Counted from the stretch's first letter, positions 49,749-61,084 are shown. The stretch is 64,000 nt of DNA from Loripinus fragilis (GCA_964019695.1 OZ026518.1:84563950-84627949), one strand, 5' to 3'. The notes: generated by a model from the letters alone, not told the origin. Program-made: numbers and translations.

Positions 49749-50212
49749 TTTGAACACATATTGAAGGTCATACAAGAATCATTCTTGCAAGGTTTGGTCA
49801 AAATCCAGTTAGTAGTTTAGGAGAATACCTCTTTTGAAGCAATTGTTGACGACCCACGACGGATGATCTAGCAATGGCAATAGCTCAACTTAAGCCTATG
49901 GCTCAGGTGAGCTAAAACGTGCAGACATAAATTTGGACTGGTTGTTTGTCAGTTTTTTTACTAGCTAAAATAATGAATTGTGTGAATAAAAGTTAAGCGC
50001 GAGGCCAGGACATAAAGCCTTGGCCGGAGGTTGTTAAACACTGTTTTTGTCCTGTACCCGGATATTCGATGCTGAATTTCGTTTACAGCATGGCGTAGTG
50101 TGTATGAACGTACATTAATTTCAAAAATGTAGCGATGTTGGTTAGAAACACGGTGCAAATTCACACAGGTTTCATTAATTGTTCATTTACTGCGCCTGTA
50201 TATATACACAGT

Positions 50213-50397
50213 AGCTTGACGCCATTTTTCTTCTTCTATTACATGTGTACTTAGTCCCCATACGATTCTGTAAAGAATCGTATGGGGGCTTAGTATACAG
50301 GTAGATAGCATCGTATGGGGACAAAGTATATACGTGTAAATAAAAATAATAACGCCGCAGGATCATACATGTAGATGGAGAAAAATAACGTCAAGCC
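50213..50397. mobile_element. MITE with nested perfect hairpin
   Basis: CTTGACGCCATTTTTCTTCT is mirrored by the complement of GGAGAAAAATAACGTCAAG. Within it, CCCCATACGATTCT GTAA AGAATCGTATGGGG (50256-50287) is a perfect 14-bp stem, and CATCGTATGGGGACAAAG repeats one arm. Confidence 0.65.
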
Positions 50398-50767
50398 CGT
50401 GTGGTTGAACATCGTTTAGATACTCGCTGTTAATAATAGATTCTCCAACCTTCTATCATTTGGCAGTCTGAGAAAAGATCAATAATGAAAACAAATAAAA
50501 CACTGAGAAACAAAATGTTTTCAAAATTTTATTTATGTAGTAAATGCAATTGTATACAAAATTATAAAACAGCACCATCATAACTTGATTGTCTAAAAAT
50601 GTTGAAAAAAAGCAATACATAATAATATAGTACATGCATCATTTAAAAAAAACAATAGAAACAAACTATTAAAGTATACCAGTTGATAAAACTATACGTT
50701 CAAATAACTCTTTGGCTGCTAATTGTGACTAAATGCCGTCTAAAAGTCCATTAAAATGTCTCTGTAA

Positions 50768-50830
50768 CAAACAGTGTGGACCCAGATCAGACTGCTCCTC
50801 TAGGAGCAGTCTGGTCTGAGTCCACACTTT
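50768..50830. repeat. Mini-hairpin repeat, family H (well-preserved copy)
   Basis: AAACAGTGTGGACCCAGATC then AGACTGCTCC/GGAGCAGTCT around TCTA, then GGTCTGAGTCCACACTTTTT. Nearly the entire 63 bp is self-complementary. Confidence 0.8.
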
Positions 50831-50976
50831 TTATATGTATGCCGAAATAAGTCATTGAAGTAAGCATTAACATGCGGCAGACGACTTCAGCAGACGACAT
50901 TTACAGATGCATTTTTTCGTAACAGACGAAGGGTTAGCTACGAGTGTTTTGATGCAAATCTTACGCCATCTTATGA

Positions 50977-51423
50977 ATGCTGTTTAATCACTTGAAATTT
51001 GATTATATATCAAAGGGGTCACACATTAGAATTTCCAAACTGAGATATACTTCGGTCATAGATAGACTTCAGTTCCTGAATATTAGTTTATCTTTGATAG
51101 CAAACATTGCAGACCCTGCTAAAATTCCATTTAGTGTGGAATTTCATCTAGGAATTCATTGTTGGCCAAGTGTTACTCCTGGTTTACAATTACATTTTGA
51201 ATTAAAATAAATGTCACCCATACATGTACACATCAGAATTATCTGTAAAGTCAGTAAAACGAGGGCGGAGCAGTTTTATCAACAATTTTATGATTCGTTA
51301 ACACAATTTTCTTATCGAACTGGTATTACTGTAAAGGCGGCAACTTTAATATTCATATCTGGACGTGGTTCGGCTATTTTATCTGCTAATAAGGGATATC
51401 AGGTTTTATTTATAATGTGGTGA
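50977..51423 (+). other. Two adjacent in-frame ORFs of unknown meaning
   Basis: Frame 50977-51210 (77 codons, ending GLQLHFELK) and frame 51211-51423 (70 codons, containing CKVSKTRAEQFYQQFYDSLT and AATLIFISGRGSAILSANKG) sit back to back in the same phase, separated by one TAA. Together they give an unusually long, nearly open stretch in AT-rich DNA. No domain, splice context or repeat is recognised. Could be a decayed exon or chance. Confidence 0.2.
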
Positions 51424-51576
51424 AGAGTTAATAAGCTTTTTGGGCTGAGCAAACGTGCGTGCATTTCATGAAAATCCTAACCGTATATACACCGAACTCA
51501 CATTTATTAACCCTTAAAGCTGTAATCACAAAATGTATGTTTTTGTCGTCCACTAAAATTTGTGAAGCCTCCTAGA

Positions 51577-51643
51577 CAAACAGTGTGGATCCAGATCAGA
51601 CTGCTCCTGTAGGAGCAGTCTGATCTGGATCCACAATGTTTGC
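51577..51643. repeat. Mini-hairpin repeat, family H (best-preserved copy)
   Basis: AAACAGTGTGGATCCAGATC, AGACTGCTCC TGTA GGAGCAGTCT, GATCTGGATCCACAATGTTT. Arms of about 30 bp with one mismatch and a 4-nt loop. Confidence 0.85.
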
Positions 51644-52193
51644 CTCTATGCTTATGTTAAATAGACATTTTCAGATGCAGTAATTTTGCTGGCGTTTAAA
51701 GGAGTAAATAATGTGTTTTGTGTCTATATTGAGGTAATGGCGCAAGATGATACAGCTACTTTTAAATAAAACCACGCCTCATTTTCAGCTTTCACCTATG
51801 TCTAAAGTTGACTAATCTTAATTACACATTCATGAGGCGCCGCCTTTACAGAAAGCGAAAAGTCAAGTAATACATATTGCACTTATATTTAAAGAAGGGT
51901 CGCGTGATCAAGGTTGTTCCTCTCAAAAAAGAATCACTGTATTCGGCAAGATCAGCAGTGCCCCTATTTTGACTGCTGTTCATGTTTTCAACATACAAGA
52001 ACCAATATATACGCACACACTACTAACACATGAAAAGCAAACATAAATAAATGAATAAATAAACAAATAAATAAAATGGCAAAATAAATATTACTTGTTG
52101 GAACAATTCTGGTAGCCATACAGTAAGCTGTTCCAGACTAGATTGTTTTTGTGGTCATTGTGCTAACCCTTTTCCCGCCATTAACAACAAAAT

Positions 52194-52423
52194 TGAGCCG
52201 TGACATGTGATTTCCAACAATGTGGTATTTTGACAAGCGTAGACTGTGCAACCTTCTTTGGCGCTTAGAAACTCAAAGTTATGGTCAGTCAGTAGCTTAA
52301 CGCTCATGGAATATTCAAGCGACTAGCAAAGGCTCTGGTCAGACTGCGCGTATGCGCAGGCTGATCTGAGGTTTTGCTGGTCGCACATACCACATTGTTG
52401 GAAATCTCATGTCACGGATCAAA
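52194..52423. mobile_element. TIR MITE, family E, copy 4
   Basis: TGAGCCGTGACATGTGATTT and CTCATGTCACGGATCA are the ends. The shared TTCCAACAATGTGG extends the TIR to about 32 bp. The interior has AGACTGCGCGTATGCGCAGG. This is the clearest copy for defining the ends. Confidence 0.8.
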
Positions 52424-52458
52424 CGTCTCTGATTTCTCGTCTAATAAATTAGCCTACT

Positions 52459-52530
52459 TGCAAACAATATGTACCTTGATCATACTGCTCAATAAGAACC
52501 AATATGATCAGGGTTCATACTCTTTGCTTC
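52459..52530. repeat. Mini-hairpin repeat, family H (copy)
   Basis: AAACAATATGTACCTTGATC, ATACTGCTC and an inverse arm TATGATCAGGGTTCATACTC, more diverged than its relatives. Confidence 0.6.
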
Positions 52531-53131
52531 CATAATACAAGTAGTCTGAAGATCATTTTAGTATACACGTACGTGTTTGCAACAGACGTACTCTGCAGAC
52601 GACATTTTCAGGATAAAAGTATTGGCAGGATAAGGGGAGTCATTGCCACCATTGTTTTAACAATAAGTTAATTTGTGCAGTAGGTACTACTTAAATGATT
52701 GATATATTTATCATTTTCACAGCGTTATTATATTTTCGAGCCCAGAATGTATTCCAGAATACTTATCAGATACCTGCACTAAATTTCTGACAGAAATTAC
52801 TTTAGCAAAAATTTAATCCTGGGTTCTGGCTGTTTACAGCATCAACATGAAAATCCATGTTTTATACGGGCTGATCCGTGACTTATTCACACAGTATTAT
52901 TGTCACCAACTTTTGGGGGTGTTCATCTTTATGGGTTTTCTTCGTTGCAAATCTTGGTGAGACGTCCGTTTTAGTCTACGCTGAATCTCTATGAATCCGT
53001 TTTTCTTGGGATCAATGTTCAATTTGCTTGTGTTTTGAACAAATAAGCTAGACATTGGGACATGATGCTGAATTTTAGCGATCGATCCACTATTTGCCTT
53101 CGCTGAAACTACTATCCACGTGTATGACTGA

Positions 53132-53394
53132 CTACAAGAACGTGTTGTCTCCGTCACGTGCACGCGCACTGCAACGACATTCCCCGCTACCGTCGAATCC
53201 ACATTTTCCGCTGCTCAACTTGCACATGTTGAGGTACCCAATGCCAGGGAACTCCCAGGGGATTTCTACACACCTCCAACGGTGGTGACCAATGTGTACC
53301 TTGCCGCAGAATGGTCTTCTGGCGGACGTCTCGCTCATCAGGGCAGAGAAACAAACCAACGTGAGCAGAACTAGACCTGTTGAAGGCATCTTGA
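53132..53394 (-). CDS. Small secreted cysteine-rich peptide (six Cys), unknown family
   Basis: On the minus strand the acceptor CCTTTTCTTTTTCAG lies five bases before ATG (53387-53389). The 85-codon frame begins MPSTGLVLLTLVCFSALMSE, a textbook signal peptide with probable cleavage after TSA. The mature part of about 62 residues has six cysteines spaced C-x10-C-x15-C-x5-C-x7-C-x1-C and is basic near its start. The frame ends at TAG (53132-53134). A signal peptide plus compact disulfide pattern fits an extracellular defence, signalling or inhibitor peptide; the family is not recognised. A possible donor GACG|GTAGCG near 53192 could extend it to another exon. A 5' untranslated exon upstream is implied. 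Confidence 0.6.
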
Positions 53395-53465
53395 CTGAAA
53401 AAGAAAAGGAAATATTTAACACATTACCCCTGTGTATACTGGAAACCCCTAAACGTGTACTTTTG

Positions 53466-53533
53466 CAAACAGTGAAGACCCAGATGAAATGCTGCAAAAT
53501 GCAGCATTTCATCAGGGTCTGCACTGCTTGCTT
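53466..53533. repeat. Mini-hairpin repeat, family H, GATGAAATGC variant
   Basis: CAAACAGTGAAGACCCAGAT, GAAATGCTGCA AAATGCAGCATTTC, ATCAGGGTCTGCACTGCTTG. It lies about 75 bp upstream of the peptide-gene ATG (minus strand), in its presumed intron or promoter. Confidence 0.8.
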
Positions 53534-53539
53534 AGATTA

Positions 53540-54370
53540 AAACAACCTTCAGGAACAGAAATATATACTCTTTTAGTAATTTGGACCGGCACTGTATATC
53601 TACCCTTAAAATACTAAATGGACATTTCTATACTTATTGTGGATAATCCATCAGAAATAAAAGGGTCCACATACATTTTTTCCTTCAAATTCGGTTGCTC
53701 TTTTATCAAAATCAAATCAAGCATACTACATGTACATGTACTTTGCCAAGATAAAGTATAGCAGTATTGACATCAATCATTTCTTCATGTATATTACATG
53801 TACACGTAGTGTCTTTTTGCATATGGATCATGTCGCGATTAAAACCTGTCTTCGGGATTTAAGACACAGTAAGACTCAAATCAGTCTGCTCGGTTACAGA
53901 GACTAGCTTGAATACTGGTACTTTGCACATGTAGCAAATAACGAATATCAAATGTGCAAATCAGACTGAATTGGATAAAAATACATTCAGAACTTCTAGA
54001 CCTTTTCCCTGTACATCGAGCATGAAGCCTTCAGGAAAATTCAAACAGATTCTTGCTGCGTTTTGTGGTTTCTTTGTAAAATTGAAGATATTAATTGACA
54101 AGTTTAACCGCATCTTTCAACAGTTGAGATAAGCTGGTTTTAATAATTTGAAATATTTCCAACATCTTCGCATATTCGACAAGCTAATAGGCTAACAATG
54201 TTATGCTGTGCTGAACGAGACAAATCTTGCACAACATCCGAATTGTCAATAACTGAAGAAACTGACTTTTTTTTTATTTAGAACCTTAAATTTACGTTGA
54301 TGTTCACTTCTGAATGCTCTCTGAGCCACTATAATTGCCAGATTCCCATTATAGCAGAGACAAACCAGAT
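53540..54370. other. Non-coding stretch, nothing recognised
   Basis: AT-rich sequence without domain-bearing frames or repeats with a second copy. Confidence 0.4.
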
Positions 54371-54378
54371 TAAAGCAA

Positions 54379-54443
54379 ACAGAGTAGACCCTGATCAGGC
54401 AGCTCTTACAAGAGTTGCCTGGTTTGGGTCTGCTCTGTTTGCA
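54379..54443. repeat. Mini-hairpin repeat, family H (copy)
   Basis: CAAACAGAGTAGACCCTGAT, CAGGCAGCTCTT ACAAGAGTTGCCTG, GTTTGGGTCTGCTCTGTTTG. Outer and inner stems are both preserved, with compensating mismatches. Confidence 0.75.
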
Positions 54444-54449
54444 AAAGTA

Positions 54450-55440
54450 TTAAAAGGCGTGTCTCTGAGGTAAAGGGTTAAGTGTTGTATTTACTAAAAA
54501 TACAAATGAAGAATTTTTATTCATAATTGGCCTCGTCGCGAACCAAGCTGCTAACAACTAAGGCGCAGACCAGCTTGCACACTCGCGAAGTCAGGTCAGC
54601 GTAATGTGCATAATAGGTACACTTGTTTCATGCAAAAAATCAAGATTCTAGCTACAGGTTTACATGTACTTCCACAAACCGCTTTGAAGCGCGACTGTAA
54701 CCGTAACGGTAAATGCATTGAGTGAATCGAGGGTCATTACTTAGAGGTCGTGGTACTACTGTAGTGTCTGTATTTGAGTAGGCTAACCCTGTAGAGTTTT
54801 ATTTCGCCGATGTCTATAATAATTATGTTGTCGTTCCTTCAGCAAATGCATGCAATCACCGACGGTTTTGATGGGTATGGAAATAGTGCAGGGGTCATTT
54901 TGTTCTTCAATGTACGCAGGTACAGTCATTATGCTTAGTTCGAAAATAGGTCCAGTTACTTAAAGGAATTACTTTGAGCGCAAAAAACTTGATTTCTTCC
55001 ATAGCTATCAGTTTTAACGTGTTTTGGGTGCTCGGATTCATTCGAGTACTCACAACATATGTTTTGATTTAGAAAAAGAAAAATAATTTTCAATTACGCA
55101 CTCTTATTTGGATGACTGCATGTTTGTACTTTAAAGAACCAAATCGGCCTTGTGGCTGAAATATATTTACATTTGCACTGCCTAAGAGATATCTTCTTTT
55201 GACGACAGTACAGATCCGGACCAGCTAACTTCTAATCCGGATCGATACTATTTACAGTGTACATGCAGTTTATGAATCCGTTGTAATAAATCAAACGAAA
55301 CCCTAGAAATTGAAATGGCTTGAAAACACGGAATCTTGTGATACAGGTATTTTATTTGACATGGCGATGGTTAAAAGCTTTTTAGTTGTTTACGTATTCT
55401 TAAAACCTTGAAATAAATATTTCATTCCAGACAGTCTGTT
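54450..55440. other. Non-coding stretch with one degraded hairpin
   Basis: Only a weak family H relative at 55204-55257 (GACAGTACAGATCCGG..ATCCGGATCGATACTATTTAC) and a block around GTTTTGGGTGCTCGGATTC (55020) that resembles sequence upstream of exon 8 (45440-45500) are noticeable. Confidence 0.4.
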
Positions 55441-55502
55441 GTTTAGTAGTTTCTTAACGTATTTAGCGCAGCCTGTTTCACCTTCTCATTCTGAATATTT
55501 TG

Positions 55503-55571
55503 GCAAACAGTTAAGACCAAGATGAAATGCCGCATAAGGCGGCATTTCATCAGGGTCTGCAATGTTTGGTA
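55503..55571. repeat. Mini-hairpin repeat, family H, GATGAAATGC variant
   Basis: CAAACAGTTAAGACCAAGAT, GAAATGCCGC ATAA GGCGGCATTTC, ATCAGGGTCTGCAATGTTTG. Near-identical in design to the copy at 53466. Confidence 0.8.
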
Positions 55572-55790
55572 AATTAAGGATAAAACAATCCTCATCAATT
55601 TAAAGATATTTGTAACGACAACCCCATACAATACAAAAAAGGACAATTAGAGAGTTATTGTATCTATCTATCTCAGAATGAAAAAAAGGTTAATACAAGC
55701 GCAGAGCAGCTTGTGTTTTAAATAATTGGTCTACATGGAGTACATGAGATGTTGGTACGATTCGTATAGGCGAACAGTTACAAGCAATTC

Positions 55791-55850
55791 TCAGACGAGC
55801 CTGTGCATCCGCACAGTTTCGCCAGAGCCTTCGCTGCTCGCATACACAAC
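55791..55850. repeat. Short hairpin repeat, family K (copy)
   Basis: CTCAGACGAGCCTGTGCATC then CGCACAGTTTCGCCAGAGCC and TTCGCTGCTCGCAT. Same design as 56319-56378 and the cluster at 32933-33182. Confidence 0.6.
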
Positions 55851-56318
55851 GTACGGGTGTAGATAAAGACGCAACGTACAATTTTGACCTCTTTGAAAGG
55901 GGGCTTTTGCACATTTTCGATTATATTAGTGCTGGCTTATAGAATGCCCGGGTAACATGAGCCAGATCGGCATCTGTATTCGCGCAGGGCTACATGTAAT
56001 CACATATGTGTACATTTTATTCATGCTGACTGATGCGGTTCTTATTTGTTTGAATCGATTGGCCATGGCTAAAAATTTGTTTCGGGCTTTTCACGCTAAA
56101 CATTAGTGAGTACTGTGTTTACTGAATGCAGAGAATGCACTTTAAAATTGCATAAGCGTATCACAACGTGTTTGATGCATCAAAATAATAATTGAGCCAG
56201 TTCAAGAAAATTTGGTTCTTATCGTACGTGTGCAAAATCCTCCTGCGGGGCCAGCGGTCTAAATTTGGTACAAATCTTCATCTCATCATCTGCATCCCAA
56301 ACTTCGTGTATACGAGCA

Positions 56319-56378
56319 GCGAAGACTCTGACGAGTCTGTGCAATTGCGCAGACTCGCCTGAGTCTCCGTTGTTCGAC
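56319..56378. repeat. Short hairpin repeat, family K (copy)
   Basis: GCGAAGACTCTGACGAGTCT, GTGCAATTGCGC, AGACTCGCCTGAGTCTCCGT. About 22-bp arms. Confidence 0.65.
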
Positions 56379-56819
56379 AATGCGATAAGTTACAATTCTA
56401 ATGTGTTGACTCGTATGCATAATCTATATCCATGCGTAAATAAATATTAGTTACCTTTTTTCTCCTTAAATCAACTGAAATACGATAAAATCCTTTAAAT
56501 TTAAATATTAAATTAATAAATAGTTTCGAAGTTTTCTCAATAATGGTTGCTTCTTTAAAGTACGAGTATTTATATAGACGGTTACCTGCCAAATTTATTT
56601 ATAACCATATACTTTTTCAAGGGTGCGTAAACAGATCCGGTTTCGTGAGCAAGATTATTCATTAACTTCCTACACATCTTGGTCAAATAATGTAGGGGAA
56701 ATTTTCTGAATCACTTTTCAAGCTGTCGGTCAACCAAAATGTCACTGCAGTCACGGAATATTCGGAAATCCCATTTACATGTACGAAATTAGGCAAACCA
56801 TGCGAGTTGGCAATTATAG

Positions 56820-57058
56820 CGAGCCGCGACATGTGATTTCCAGCAATGTGGCCTTTTTACAAGTGTAGACTCATACGAGTCTGTGCAGCCTCCCTTTAAA
56901 CTTAGAAACTCTAAACAATGTTGGACAGTAGCTTAACAGTCATAGAATATTCAAGCGACTGGCAAAGGCTCTGGTCAGACTGCGCATATGCGCATGCTGA
57001 TCTGAGGCTTTGCTCGTCGCACATACCACATTGCTGGAAATCTCATGCCGCGGCTCAT
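56820..57058. mobile_element. TIR MITE, family E, copy 5
   Basis: GAGCCGCGACATGTGATTTC to AAATCTCATGCCGCGGCTC. The interior CAGACTGCGCATATGCGCAT is as in the other copies. Its end lies 120 bp before sequence with no further recognised repeat. Confidence 0.8.
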
Positions 57059-57410
57059 AATTCATTATACGCCAATAAAAAGGATAAAACAAATAAAATA
57101 GGTATGCCACAGCTTGAGAGAACCAGTGTTTAGGTTTTCTGACCAGACAGACTCATGCTTTTCTACTCACCCACGAAAGTCAGGCAGACACATAAGCATT
57201 TTCGAAAACAGAAAATAAGTGAGTAGTACCACTGTGCCACTGCGCTCCCTCAGTATTGGCAGAGGGTTCGCTGCTTACAACACAGCGAACAACGCAACGA
57301 TTGTCTGTGGGAAATAAATCATAACTAGAGTGTTCGGCCTGAGTTGAAGAGGTAGCTGGTTCAGGCTTGTGCTGTGACATTGACTAAATAGAGAATATTT
57401 ACTTTTTTGA

Positions 57411-57523
57411 GGTGAATACCAAATATATTTCATCGAGTATGTTGAAAACCATGATCATAATTTTCGCGGAAAATTATGATGTTTTCAACTCACGAGTTGA
57501 AATATATTTGGTATTGATTTACC
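57411..57523. repeat. 113-bp near-perfect palindrome
   Basis: GGTGAATACCAAATATATTT ... CATCATAATTTTCGCG | GAAAATTATGATG ... AAATATATTTGGTATTGATT. The arms are about 50 bp with an almost absent loop, so it would form a cruciform or strong hairpin. The + strand frame of 75 codons across it is incidental. Confidence 0.8.
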
Positions 57524-57529
57524 AAAAGA

Positions 57530-58175
57530 GTAAATTTTCTTTTATTTTATACGTTTTAATTTATAGGCTATATGCAATGTCTCACCCACTGAAAAAGGTG
57601 CTGAAAATACAAAAAACGAAAAAAATTCGGCAAACCTAAATAATTTTGGAACCAAAGTATACGTCACGTTCTAACTGAGGAAATGGATATCCACACTTGA
57701 TGTTTTCGTCCACAAATAAGAAAGTTATGGGCGTCTAAAGTTCTGAAGTAATATGCAGTAAGTGAATGGAAAGGTCAAAGGTAATCCAAAAAACGCTACA
57801 GTGAAAATATAGGCTGATAAGAATCATAAGTGATTGATATCATATCATTTCACTAGTGATTGATAACACTTTTATTTGTTTGTGATATGCATTGATTTCA
57901 CTGCTAAGTATAAAATAAGACACTTTATCCTCATTGCTTAGTATTGGTTCAACACGGGAAGGCGTCCTAGCATGACTTGTCAAAATGGTGACTGAGACGA
58001 AAAGAAATAAACTCAAACAAAATCATGCCATATTACCCTGCATGCAATGAGTTACCGATATAAAGTTGCTAATGATGAGCTGCATTCTACAGTCAAGTCC
58101 ATACCAAAATGGCAACACATGACTATTGCATTTTCTACAATAAAAAAAAACAATGTTGAAAATTGCTTAGTAAAA
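57530..58175. other. Non-coding stretch, nothing recognised
   Basis: AT-rich, without a domain-bearing frame. It leads into the 3' end of the family A element at about 58176. Confidence 0.4.
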
Positions 58176-60006
58176 GTAAGTAAGGGTGCAAAGATCAGAA
58201 AATCGATACAATCAAGTACCATACCTGACCCAGGATACCAATTCGAAAGTAACAAACTCACAGTTAGACACCACAAACTAGAGCCAAGAGGTCAGCCCTT
58301 TCCCAGCAGGTGACCACAAGGCACATATAAACAGACGTACACAAAGGCATAGCAAAGGCAAGACAGAAAAACATAAAAGATCCACAAAAGAAGTACCGCC
58401 TTGGAACGGTCAGTATAATATAATTTACTGGAGGGCTTAAACCGCTTTTACGGCGCGCCAAGACACAAAGATATTTGGTTTGCATGAAAGACCCCTTCAT
58501 CTCCTAGAACATATAAATCAAGATATAACAAGGAGATAACGCGAAGATAAGGACTCAACAGTAAATAAACTGAATACCAGAGCAAAAGAAATCAAACAGG
58601 TAAATCCCGGTGGGCCCGACAAACAGCCAAAGCATCAGGCCCCTACCATCTCATCAATAGATAAAACTTTAAGTCGGAACCGTCATAGAGTCTGAAGTCC
58701 GACCCATCGGCGTGCAATTAAAGAGGAAATCAAAGTTGCCAACCGTGATTGGGTTGACCACCAAGCATGCCATCTTCACCAGCGAAGGTTTCGTCGTATC
58801 TATACCTTTCGCTTAGACAATCGCAACCCTTGGTAGGACAAGATGCAAGCATGCAGTCTGTTGCAATACAGTAATGTTATAGCCAATCTTTTTTAATAGG
58901 AAATTATCTTAATGAACTGCGCTAAAAAATTATTAGAGCCAACAATCTTCTTCAATTTATACATCAAGTCACCATATATTCAGGTTCAGAAAGTCCTTGG
59001 TGCAAGAGAAATTTAAGCCCAATTTGGAATTTAGATGTCAAATCATAGTATCGTCTATAAATTTAGAAAAGGTTTTGCGAAGTTTATGATACCGATAGCC
59101 TTGTTTAAGAAGTTTCTGAGTTAACAATTTATTGCGAGAGTTGAATTCAGTAACATAGCTAGATGCTTTAGCAAAACGAATGAGCTGAGAGATATAGACT
59201 CCATAGGATGTAGAGCCAGGAACATCACCATCTAAAATGGGAAATTGACAATTTCAAAATCAAAGTCGTCACGTTTATTATAAATTTTGGTAGAAACAAT
59301 ATCATTAGAAATTGACGAATGCAAGTCTAAAAATGCGGCTTTGGTATCAGAGGTATTAGCTTTATTAATGTGGAGGTCTGAAGGGTATGTTTGACTTACC
59401 ATATTGTCAAAATAAACATTATTAATGTTTAAAATATCGTCCAAATATCTGGGTGTAGTGTTAAACGTATCGATAACATCAGCCTGCTTATCATCAGAAA
59501 AAGACGTCATAAAGTAACAGGAATAAATCGGCAACCAGGGGAGCACAATTAGTGCCCATAGGAATAGCAACTACTTGTCTATACAGCTTGATGCCAAATC
59601 GAATAAAAATGTTGTCCAACAAAAAGGTCAGCGCATCACATACATTTTGACATGACCATGCATGATATTTTTTTAGTTTTTTTTTTCCGAATTGAAAATG
59701 CATTTCTGTCATTACATGCAAGGTAAGGGGACCCTTCTCTCTGGAAAGTTCTTTCAATAAGATCAATAAGTTTATCTTTAAATTATGGGGTAAAGTAGTT
59801 TGAAGAGTACAAAAATCATAAGTAGACAAACTGGTCGCATTGAAATCTTTAGCTTCAAGTTTATCTAACATTTCACCTGAATTTTTATTAGACCAAAATA
59901 GGTTTTTACCGGATCTCTCATATACCTTTGCACAGTACTTGATAACATGTTTTAAACAGCTGTAAGACACGATGTTAACAATTAAGAAAGTTCTGTTGTC
60001 ATACAA
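58176..60006 (-). mobile_element. Family A Penelope-like element, most complete RT in the window, decayed
   Basis: Minus strand, 5' to 3': 59494-60006 encodes YDFCTLQTTLPHNLKINLLI, SCQNVCDALTFLLDN, IRFGIKLYRQVVAIPMGTNC and APLVADLFLL. Then 59232-59570 encodes RYLDDILNINNVYFDNMVSQ, YPSDLHINKANTSDTKAAFL and STKIYNKRDDFDFEIVNFPF. Finger/palm motifs, the IPMGTNCAP box and the YLDD catalytic box identify a reverse transcriptase of the Penelope-like type. The two frames overlap with a shift. The rest decays into the C-terminal region and the 3' tail (58190-58600), ending GTAAGTAAGGGTGCAAAGAT (minus). No GIY-YIG part is attached. Confidence 0.8.
58771..58845. mobile_element. 75-bp mini-transposon, fused ends of the 537-bp element
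   Basis: CATCTTCACCAGCGAAGGTT ... CCTTTCG equals the complement of 1936-1976, and CTTAGACAATCGCAACCCTT ... ACAAGATG equals the complement of 1440-1473. The target duplication is CAAGCATGC (58762-58770 and 58846-58854). The host family A sequence is uninterrupted in the related copy near 29625, which proves an insertion. Everything between the two termini has been lost, leaving only about 75 bp. Confidence 0.8.
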
Positions 60007-60050
60007 GAACTAGAATTAGCAATAAATCTTGCCAAACTTCACAGAAATGA

Positions 60051-60545
60051 TGACCCTCTATAAAAATAGCTAAAAAAATTTGATCCGCTAAATACATGGC
60101 GCCCCCTGGCGTGACTTATCGCGATATATAAACATTGGCGATCTTCTCCTGGTCAGAATTAGAAAAAAATATAAGAAATTGTCACTGGGTGATCTTCTAC
60201 ATAAATAGCTAAAACGAATTTGATCCGTCGAAAAACATGGCCGCCAAGGGGCGTGGCCAGGTTCCATCACCTATGGGAAATGAAACCAGTGATCAGAATT
60301 GTAAATAATTTAGCAGAAGTGGTCACTAGGTGACCCAGTACCAAATTAGCTAAAAGAAATTTGATCCGTTAAAAACAATGGCTGCTAGGGGCGTTGCTTA
60401 TTTCGATAACAAAGACTTTAAAATCTTCTTCTGTGAAACCGGTAGTCAAAATTCTAAATAATTTGGTAGATATTATCACTGAATGACCTTCTATCAAAAT
60501 AGCTAAAACAAATTTGCTCCGGCGAAAAACATGGCCCTGGTGGCC
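60051..60545. repeat. Diverged tandem repeat, ~140-160 bp units, 3.5 copies
   Basis: Units start near 60051, 60190, 60331 and 60489 with GACCTTCTATCAAAATAGCT, AAAA.AAATTTGATCCG and AAAAACATGGCCGCC, then GGGGCGTGGC and GATCAGAATT.TAAATAATTT. Divergence is high. Confidence 0.7.
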
Positions 60546-60549
60546 AGTT

Positions 60550-61080
60550 TCTCTTGTTTACCTATCTCGTGTGAGCGATTAAGGGTCATCTTGCCCCCCA
60601 TGTTTCACATGCCAAAACATATGTTAGTATAGACAGCTATTTAAGGTCCTATTCTCTGAATCCAGTCATGGATCATAAAATATCAATATACGTCCCTGAT
60701 CCAGTGTGACCCAAATTATTTCGAATTACCGCCTATTTCGAAAAATCGAAAGTTTTACTGTAGTAAATAGAGTTGGATGTGCACCATAGCAGTTGTTGAT
60801 TTAAACTTTCACTCAACCATGCGGTGAGTAATGGTTGTGAACAATAAAGGTTTGACGCCGGTATTCCCCATGAATGTGTTTTCGAATGAATGGACAAATA
60901 GGACAAACTTTGACACACAACTGTGACTTTAATAATAAATAGACTCAGTAAATGTTTACGCTAACATACTATCTTACATTTTGTTTATCATTAAGTAACT
61001 GAATTTACGTATACTTTAATGATAATCTCAGGAGCGAATTCTAAAGAAGCATGAGTGAAAGTTTTCAGGATTATTCCTGA
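60550..61080. other. Non-coding stretch, nothing recognised
   Basis: No recognised frame or repeat family. Confidence 0.35.
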
Positions 61081-61084
61081 ATTA

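Noticed and set aside
53292..53540. + strand ORF overlapping the cysteine-rich peptide gene
   Set aside because: The opposite strand has a splice acceptor, signal peptide and cysteine pattern. This frame has none of these and runs into a hairpin repeat.
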